A stretch of DNA of 64,000 nucleotides from Gambelia wislizenii. Its lineage: Eukaryota; Chordata; Lepidosauria; Squamata; Crotaphytidae. Below the pieces are notes generated by a model. The model did no database searches and was not told the DNA's origin. It saw only the letters and a list, made by a program, of their open reading frames with translations. How positions within the stretch are numbered: position 1 is the stretch's first letter; the number at the start of each line of letters is the position of its first letter. The DNA lies in NCBI GenBank assembly GCA_030847615.1, contig JAUMIR010000001.1:446578687-446642686 (forward strand), in the 5' to 3' direction. The translations under genes were made by a program, and so were the position numbers. Shown one piece after another: positions 56,159 to 64,000 of this stretch.

Positions 56159-56758
56159 TGTCGTGAAGCCAACTCAGTAGCTGATAAGGAGCCCGGCTCG
56201 GCAACAACCCAGTTGAAAAGCACAGTACCTGGTGTTGTCAGTAGCAGTCCTACAGGGTCAGAAGTACACACAGAGAGAGAGTGCAGAACAAAGAGGCAGT
56301 CCAAGGTCAAAAGGGTTCTGGCAGGTGGGTCAATGAAGGCAGTCCAAAGTCAAGATATCCAAAGTCTCAAAATAGCAAGGTTCCAGAAGAGTCACAGGCA
56401 GAGGCTTCCTCCAGGTAACACAGACTGCTTGAAACAAGGAACTCAGCCTCCCCCAGCTGCTTATGTTGGCCCAGTTCCCACTCCCAGCTGCGGGGTGATT
56501 GATGAGCTTCTGTCTCTTAATCTCTGAGAACGATGAAGCCACGCCTTCTCTGCTCTCCTTTGGCTAAAGGTAGGTACCTGCTCTTCTACCTCTTGCTCTT
56601 GCTCCATTATGTCTCCCAGGCTTGGACCCTGAGCTGGGGGAGGGCTAGGCTGCTGAGCCCTGGGTTCTTCAGGGCTAGACTCAGACTCAGCCAGCTCTTC
56701 TGCTACTGGCTCAGCCTCCTCGCCTTCTGAGTCCTCAGAGTCCTGACTGACCATGACA
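56159..56758 (-). mobile_element. Solo LTR with 5-bp target duplication
   Basis: Read on the minus strand it starts TGTCATGGTCAGTCAGGACT and ends GGCTTCACGACA, so it has TG...CA termini. TTAAC is repeated at 56154-56158 and 56759-56763. The 600-bp body has an ORF rich in Glu/Ser that reflects GAG/GAA repeats, and a 'cttggactgc' block. The related LTR is at 45519. Gypsy-like class is inferred; no internal region is present. Confidence 0.85.
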
Positions 56759-56900
56759 TTAACAACTTTCTGGTTTATATTTGTTTGTTTGTTTTTGTTA
56801 ACGCACATGTACCATATATGTTGCCTTAGAATAAAAATGCTGATTTCAAGGAGCCATTAGGACTAATACTTACCAACTGCAGTCTTAATGGTGTTTATCC

Positions 56901-56934
<34 letters not shown>

Positions 56935-56935
56935 T
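56901..56935. repeat. (ATT)n microsatellite
   Basis: About eleven uninterrupted ATT units. Confidence 0.95.
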
Positions 56936-57288
56936 TAGTTACAGCATGTGCTGTATGTTTAGCTGGAGATTGAGACTGCATGAAACCACTGTAGTGATGA
57001 GACTTAAATAAGTTTTTGGGACTAAAAGCCAGCAATATCATGAAGGTCATTTTGTTTCATCATCTGCATCCAGCAGAGCCTCTCATCTGCCCAGCCCCAC
57101 CCATAGAACACCCCAGTTTGGGGCCTACGTCCAGTGGAAACAACATCAGAGGCAGATACAAGGCTGAGCCACTCTCTGCAGGTGTAATTACTGTCTCCAG
57201 GGTGGGGCTGGCCTCTCCACCAATTGAAGGGCTTACTTGCCTTATTCTAGTCCCTTTGAACTCTGAATCTAGAGATTAGGATTGCTGT
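56936..57288. other. IFT43 intron 3, no feature seen
   Basis: No exon or repeat recognised. Confidence 0.3.
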
Positions 57289-57296
57289 ACTCTGCA

Positions 57297-57395
57297 ATTT
57301 ATCTCAGATTGGCCTTTTCAGTCATCAGTGCGCTTGCAGAAAGTGTGGGATGAGTCCTTCCTGAATCTTCGTTCGCGAAGAAAAGCCAGAGAGAG
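57297..57395 (+). mobile_element. LINE 'A', short 3' insertion
   Basis: 99-bp 3' end of the family at 2572 (GGCCTTTTCAGTCATCAG; GATGAGTCCTTCCTGAATC; AAAAGCCAGAGAGAG). It is flanked by the 8-bp duplication ACTCTGCA at 57289-57296 and 57396-57403. Strong 5' truncation is typical of LINEs. Confidence 0.85.
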
Positions 57396-57459
57396 ACTCT
57401 GCAGTTCTAACCTCTAATGTTATATAAATAAAAATAATATGAATCACTCTAATGTTGTG

Positions 57460-57712
57460 CAGTACAACCCCCATATGTGCAGGGGATACATTCCTGGGCT
57501 TACTGTGGATACCAGAAACTGTGAATAATAGCAAACCCTATTAAGATGAATGACTTCCAGCCCAAGCATACCATAGAGTCGCACCGGAGGACCTAGCATA
57601 CCTTAGAATTGTGCTGGAGGACCTAGAAGATGCCTAGAGAGACCATATTTATTTGGACACAGGTAAGTGAATCTGCAGGTACCAGCCCAGCAGATATGGG
57701 GGCTGTTACAGT
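57460..57712. mobile_element. Tigger/pogo-like MITE
   Basis: Left CAGTACAACCCCCATATGTG, right GATATGGGGGCTGTTACAG; interior CTAGAAGATGCCTAGAGAG as at 43300. Boundaries approximate. Confidence 0.6.
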
Positions 57713-59269
57713 GTAAGATATTAGAAATAACACATTTGGAATTTGATACAAAGTTATAATTTGATTAATCCAGAGGAAACGTTAGAAAGAGTGCAAAGGA
57801 ATTAAAGCTGACTAGTTATATATTTGTCCACAGTCCCATCAACACAGACATGAGAGAGAGAGAAAGGAGGAGGGTGGGTTCAAAAACTAGCGTGGTTAGA
57901 CTGAATTTCCTCACTATCAGGCCAGGAACTGATACCAGCTTCGCTGTGCTAAACACTAAGCGCTAAGTACTAAACACTGGTTGTTGTTACAGGCTTTTTT
58001 ATCATACCTGTCCCCAAATAGGCTCCAAATGGCTTATAATAAAGTAAATAACAGTAGAGACTGCAAATCATAGGATATAATCAATGAAATACACAGATCT
58101 CATCATTAAAATCACCAGAAAACTTCAACATAGTATTCATCAATCAGAAAAGAACAACAAAGTGATTAAAGAAGAGTCAGCCAAAGATAGAGTAAAATAA
58201 AATTGTTTTTCCTGGGTACATAAATGCTAAGAAGGCCACCACGCACTCCTCTGATGAGGATATTCCAAACATTAAGCACCACAACAGAAAAAAGCCTTCT
58301 CTTTGGGCACCTCCTGTCTCATTGTAAAGAAGAGAGAACCCAAAGAAGAGCCACTGATTTAGATCTAAATGGATAGGCTAGTTCATATGGGATTGGCCTG
58401 CTTTACATAGTCATATCTTTAAATAAGCCAGACACAAAGAAGTAATCAAGGAACTCTGGTCAGGAGGAATAGGTAAGTAGGCTGTACCACATACTGTAGG
58501 AAAGGGAATACAAGACTTCATTTTCTCAGCCACAGCAAAGATGTGGTCATTGATATTTCCCTTTGAGGGGAATCTTGATAGCTTTTCTTAGTAATCAGTA
58601 TTTGTTCAATGTCAGATGCTGGAAAATAGTGTTTCTAAGAGAGAAATAAGTTTTCTTTTTTGAGTAATCTTGAGTGAATGATAACATAGCTATTTTGTAA
58701 GACCTTGCTGCAAAAACCTGCGTTGGAGCAAGTAATTGAGCTTCATGAGTCTTTTCCAGCACTGTGAGTCCATCCTTAAGTGGGACACAATCAGCACATT
58801 TTGACATATGTATATGTTAGCATATTCTCATTATGTTCTGAGTGGAAATCCTCATGGTATGTTCCTCTGTAAGTTCAATAGAAGTGAATGAGAGCTGCCT
58901 GAGTCCTATTGTTGTTTGCAGTAATTTTAATTGAGCTTTAGTTTCTCCAGAAAAGCCTTTTCCAACCTGGCATCTTCCAGATTTACAGTCTACAACTTCC
59001 ATCCCAGTTGTTACAGTCTAGCATATTTGGAGATGCCAGGTTAGAGCAATGGTTCTTAACCTTTCATATCTGACATCAAACCAATCTCTCTATTGATGAA
59101 TCTAGGTCCTACCATGAAAGGAAGAAAAATGCCCACTTTATCCAGAAAAGAACACTTTTGTGTTTTTAGGAACTCTCTTTTTTAATTTCTCACTTATGGG
59201 AAGGTTTAAACACACAAAATACAGTACTGTGCTATTATTGCAGGGAGTAAACACAAATAAACAACAAAA
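57713..59269. other. IFT43 intron 3, minor repeat remnants only
   Basis: A reverse L2-like 3' fragment may lie near 58005-58080, a short palindromic repeat at 58965-59040, and a hAT-like end GGTTCTTAACC at 59050. No exon. Confidence 0.3.
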
Positions 59270-59375
59270 TAATAATCATACAAAGAAACTACTCCAGAAC
59301 ACGTCCTCACAGCCCGGAAAAAACCCAAGGAAAATCTGTGGATGTCAGCCGTGAAAGCCTTCAACTTCACAAAAT
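59270..59375 (+). mobile_element. Penelope-like retroelement fragment
   Basis: TCCTCACAGCCCGGAAAAAA, GGAAAATCTGTGGATGTCAG and CCGTGAAAGCCTTCAACTTC match the PLE family at 11834 (opposite strand) downstream of its hammerhead-like core; the core itself is absent here. Confidence 0.45.
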
Positions 59376-62300
59376 AATAATCCATTCATAGTTGAAAATT
59401 GTAATAATACTGCTGAGTATAAATTTTACTGTTTGTTTAACTAAAAACAAAGATAAATATATAAAAAACTCCAGTAGTGTTATTGGGAATAAATTCTATT
59501 GCTATGACTGAAACACAAATAAATGAAATAATTCTGTTAGTAGTTAAAAAGTGCAGTATGACTATCCTGTGTTCCACCTAGGCTATTTCAGCATTCCACT
59601 GAGAACTAATGCCCCACCATGCCTGGAGATCAGGGGAATATTAAGACTTCAAACAATAGGCATTATTTTATAGATGAATGTGAAGGGGGAGATTGTGAAA
59701 AACATTACATTCCAAAGTAGAAGAGACATTTCCTTAGAGTATGGTCAGTAGCAGCTTTGAGTTCTAAAGGTAGCAGTAGGTTGTGGAGGGCTGACAAGAG
59801 CAGGACAGCCTCAAGTGTTTGAAGGTAGCACCCAGGAACTGGAGACATTTTTAATCCCTGGAGACTGTGCACTTAGCTTGATAAGTAAAAATCTTCTAAT
59901 TGAAGATGGAACTTAATTAGGTTTTAATAGGATATTTTCTGTTGACAATCTAATGGTGGTTGTTGCCCATATTATACTTCAGGTACATAATTCAGAGTAC
60001 TAATTATTAAATAAAACAATTCTCTTGCATTTTCTGTATATGACATTATTTAGAGCATTTACAAAATCTTTAAGAAACTCCACTTCTGTTAGTAAAAGCT
60101 TTGTTTCTCAGTGGTTTCTCTATCGAAGCTTCTAAATGAGAGGGAGCAAATAAATGACTACTTTGAATGTGTGAACCAGCCCACTGTCTGAAGAAGAACT
60201 CCCTGGTGGCTTTGCCGTGGATCCTAATGCTTAATCGTGGCTTGTTTAAAAGTGTATTTGTCTTATGCTACCATCTGTTGCTGACCTCACGGGAGAGTGG
60301 GCAGAGAATGGGGACACAGGAAGCAAAGTGAGCAAGCGGGACTCAGAAGGAAGGAAGGTAGGTAGGAAAGGAAGTCTGATTAAGTTTTGTCTTGAAGTGT
60401 CTGTTTTTGGGTTTGTCCCTGCATTGATCTGCAAGGGAATGAGGCAAGTAATGGCCCTTTGGGGACCTTCAGGACTTTCTTCTCAATGTCAGCCGTCATT
60501 TTCAATCACCCTCTCCCTCCCAGCCATTAATTTTGGCCCGGGATCATGGGAACTTGTCCATCTATCACACCTAATTGACACTAAATGATCTGTCAGTTTA
60601 TTGATGAACGGCAGGAGTGGAATTGTCACAATATATTTTACTTTCTAACAACTCCTCCTGACAATTTTACCTTGTCCATCTCACTCTCCTCACATAAATC
60701 TCCATTGGCCTCTCGTTCCTTCTCTTGGGCTGTTCTGGTGCCAGCCGCCTCTACACCATCAGCACGCATCAAGGACATCAAGATGGCGGTAGAGCTGCAG
60801 TGTATGGGTTTGGCTTTTTTTCTTTTTATAGAGTGGATGTTCCAGGAATGCTAACTGGCTCCTCTCCTCTTCTCCTTCAGTGTCATTGCTGAGGTGGTTC
60901 TCTCCTTGTCTTTCACAGACAGTTCTTATGTTCAGACACAGTAAAAATACTACAGTAAAAGGAACAGAGCAGGAGAATCACCTGCTCTGATTTGACATGG
61001 TGTTATGCCCATTTGCGCTTATTTTTTAAAACTTTGAGCTAAAGAGACAATTACCATTGGTAGTCTCCCTTTTCTGCTTTTTGTCAAGATTTTGATCAAA
61101 GTATTTGTTTAAATATTAAATATTTGTTTAAGATTTGATCCTAAATGAAAAAAGAAACATTGTTACTTTGCATTTTTCTTAAAAATCCTTTTGGATATCT
61201 ATTCTTTGAGGTATGGTTTTTCAAATACAGTAGTGGTAAATGAAGATATACTGTATCAGCAGAGTTTTCCAGGCTGATAGTTAAAAGCGGTTTCACTCTA
61301 CAGAGTTCTAGATGTAGGAAGTACCATCAATAGATAGATACCAAAGAAATCATAATTCTGATGAGCTTCCTCTTAAAGCTAAAGTTTTGGAAGAAGTGGG
61401 TTAACATCTACCTTTTTGGAAAATGAGCACTGCAGCCCTCCAAAAGGATGGGAATATTCATTGCACTTGCCTTTTGTGATTTCTTTCATACCTGGTAGAT
61501 AGCAATGATAGCAAGTCTATGTCAGATCTAAATCCTGAATCTTTTGGAGAGACACTGAGGTCCATAGCCACCACTTTCTAAGAACATAATAGCCCTATTT
61601 TGGAATATAAGAAAGAAATAACTCTGAGAATTGTAGATTTTTAAGAATGCTAGAAATTCTATTTGTGATCCATGGCTCCCCTGTGAAGGATTTGTTTGAG
61701 GGAAGCTCAAAACTTGTATGTAGTACAAATTATTTATCAGCATCCACAGAAAATCTTGCCCAGAGCTTTCTACCAAGAGAGCCAAGATTTAAAGTTGACC
61801 TCACTTATACTTATAGAACATTTACTGCTAGAACAATACTCCATTTCAAGAGCTCCTGAAACATAATTTGGATCAATATTATAAATTTTGTGTGAGGGAT
61901 TGTGGTTGAAATGTATACCACTCTGGCATAACTAGAAAAAACTGAAGTTATTCCATTTTTCACGAACATTTTTCTCGAGGCAGTGCAAAAAAAAAAAGAA
62001 AAAAAGAAACCTGCCTTCAGCATGCCTTCCAAAACTTTAACCTGTTATCTCTTGCTTCATTCACCTTTAGTCATGCCATTTTATGACCAAATCTGATTGC
62101 CTATGTAGTAACCAAGACATGTGTGACATGAAATCATGTGCACTGTGTAATCTTATGGAAGGAAGATCACCAATGTGATTAATCCAGGAAATGTTGCCCT
62201 CACTCTCATTTACTTTTCTGGTTCCATAATCAAATCTGGTTATTTAGCATCATGGGTGGCATCCTCCTGCTCACCATACAATCTCCGATTGTCATGATCA

Positions 62301-62555
62301 GAAAGGAATCAGAGGGCAGAGAAGGTGCAAGACAGACAGAAAAATCTATGGCAGACAACAGTATTTTTTATAAAGGTGACTGCTTGTATCTTTCAGGGAG
62401 AAAAACCTACCTCTTACCTAGTCTTCAGTTTCAAATTAACAATAGCGAAACTTCCAAGTATTCCCAACAATAGCACACATGATAAATTATCTTGTGCAGT
62501 TTATACAGAATCTTTAGTACTGCACTAAAAACCTTAGTTGATTAACTGGAGTAAC
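59376..62555. other. IFT43 intron 3, no gene seen
   Basis: AT-rich sequence with chance ORFs only. I looked for IFT43 exon 4 (one base to complete a Lys codon, then the expected F-R-R-K-A-like frame) and found none. Confidence 0.35.
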
Positions 62556-62586
62556 ATGTTCAAATAATAATAATAATAATAATAAT
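62556..62586. repeat. (AAT)n tract at L2-like 3' end
   Basis: Trinucleotide run forming the 3' end of the reverse L2-like element. Confidence 0.9.
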
Positions 62587-64000
62587 TTTATTCATATATA
62601 TCCTGCCTTTCTCCCAACAATGGGACTCAAAGAGGCTAACAACATCTTTAAAACAATACAAGTTAAAAACAATGCAAAAGTAGAAACAATATAAGTATAC
62701 AATACAGTATATATTTTTAAAAAAATTAAGCAATTTATAGGCTAAAATCATTAAACATTAAAAATATTAAAATGCATTTTAAAAACTCTATAAAGACCCT
62801 GAAAAATCTTTAAAACTGCACTGCACAGCCTTAAAAGCTCAGCCAGTGCCAGTGCGTAAAAACCTGGCAACACAACAATGTTTTGACCTACCACTGGAAG
62901 AAGAGCAAGGATGGGGCCATCCTGGCCTCTCTGCAGAGCGAGTTCCGTAGTCTGGGAGCAACCACTGAGAAGGCCCTCTCCCTTGTTCCCACCAAATGAG
63001 CCCGAGAAGGTGGTGGGACAGATAGAAGGGCTTCTCCAGACGATCTTAAAGCTCTACTGGGCTCATATAGGGAGACACAGTCCTTCAGATAACCTGGACT
63101 CAAGCCATATAGGGCTTTATAGTCAAAACCAGCACTGAATTGTGCCTGGAAACAGACAGCAGTCAATGGAGCTGTTGAAACAAAGGAATTGTGTGCTCTT
63201 TGTAGCAACCCCAGTTAACAACCTGGCTGCAGCTCTTTGGGCCAACAGACATTTCTGAGCATTTTTCAAAGGCAGCCTCATGTAGAACACATTACAGTAA
63301 TCCAAATGTGATGTAACCAATGCATGTACCATCATGACCAGATCTGACCTCTCCAGAAATGGGCACAGTTGGTGCCCTAGCTTTAACTGTGCAAAAGTAC
63401 TCCTGGTCACTGCTGACACCTGTGCCTCCAGGCTCAAGAGTTGAATTCAGGAGTACTCCCAAACTGCAAACCTGCATTTTCTGAGGGAGTGTAACCCCAT
63501 CTAACACGGACAGAATCCTTGGTGGGAACAAGGGAGAGGGCCTTCTCGGTGGTTGCTCCCAGACTACGGAACTCCCTCGGCAGAGAGGCCAGGATGACCC
63601 CATCCTTGCTCTTCTTCCAGTGGTAGGTCAAAACATGTTTGTGTTGCTAGGTTTTTACGCACTGGCACTGGCTGAGCTTTTAAGGCTGTGCAGTGCAGTT
63701 TTTTAACTGACCAGGAGCACCTGTCTCATCTGGATTAAGCTTCAGTTTGTTTGCCCACATCTAGTCCATTAGAGCTTCCAGGCACTGGTTTAGCACAAGA
63801 ACAGCTTCCTTGGAATTAGGTGGAAAGAAGTAATAGAGCTAGGTATCATCAGCATACTGGTGACACCTGATGCCAGAACTTCAAACAACTTCTCCCAGCA
63901 GTTTCATGTAGATGTTGAATAGCAATAGGGGATAAGACAGAGCCCTGAGGGACTTCACAGGCCAATGGCCAAGGAGTTGAACAGGAATCCCCCCAGCACC
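62556..64000 (-). mobile_element. L2-like LINE, 3' half, running off the window
   Basis: The plus strand starts with (AAT)n and the reversed L2-like 3' end (ATATCCTGCCTTTCTCCCAA). On the minus strand, frames give LVTSHLDYCNVFYMRLPLKN, LLAQRAAARLLTG, then DYKALYGLSPGYLKDC, YEPSRALRSSGEALLSVP and TRERAFSVVAPRLRNSL. These are the C-terminal reverse-transcriptase blocks of L2/CR1-type elements. Several stops are present. A second copy of the RNSL block (about 63510-63610) indicates an internal duplication or a second nested copy. Confidence 0.75.

Noticed and set aside
46549..64000. IFT43 exon 4
   Set aside because: I looked for a phase-2-compatible exon with acceptor and donor encoding the conserved basic then acidic segment and found none; it is probably beyond the window.

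Overview
The window is from a squamate reptile (a lizard is most likely). It carries the head-to-head TGFB3 / IFT43 locus, which is also adjacent and divergent in other vertebrates. The squamate assignment rests on the repeats: Sauria-type tRNA SINEs with a BovB-like tail, 5S rRNA-derived SINEs with a similar tail, RTE-BovB, CR1, L2-like and L1 LINEs, a Penelope-like fragment, and many small DNA transposons (Tigger/pogo-like, Harbinger-like, hAT, Tc1). There are no operons, CRISPR arrays or prokaryotic features. Only four protein-coding exons can be supported; nearly all other ORFs are chance or transposon-derived.

Layout. 1-16639: TGFB3 intron 1 by inference (gene on the minus strand; no exon 2 found here), with a nested LINE block at 2.5-6.2 kb. 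16640-17890: TGFB3 coding exon 1, a long uORF-bearing leader, and a TATA/CRE promoter in a CpG island (about 16.56-18.3 kb). 17.9-27.8 kb: intergenic, holding SINEs, CR1, L2-like pieces and many small elements. 27.8-28.16 kb: IFT43 CpG-island promoter, exon 1 and an X-box-like RFX site. 30990-31073: IFT43 exon 2. 46481-46548: IFT43 exon 3. From 46549 to the end: IFT43 intron 3, with a heavily nested DNA-transposon block at 48.7-50.9 kb, an LTR insertion at 56.2-56.8 kb and an L2-like LINE running off the right edge. Later IFT43 exons were not found and probably lie beyond the window.

TGFB3 encodes a secreted latent growth factor; the exon here covers the signal peptide and the N-terminal part of the latency-associated peptide. 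IFT43 encodes a subunit of the IFT-A retrograde ciliary transport complex. The two genes are neighbours with separate CpG-island promoters about 10 kb apart; nothing in the sequence links their functions.

I did not find a convincing new biological system. The points most worth a second look are: loss of the usual first TGFB3 ATG; four upstream ATGs in its leader, one opening an ORF across the main start; an X-box at the start of IFT43 intron 1; a LINE family with a C2HC finger tail, two of whose three copies have 8-bp target duplications; a hammerhead-ribozyme-like core in a Penelope-like fragment; and a four-layer nested structure at 48.7-50.9 kb.
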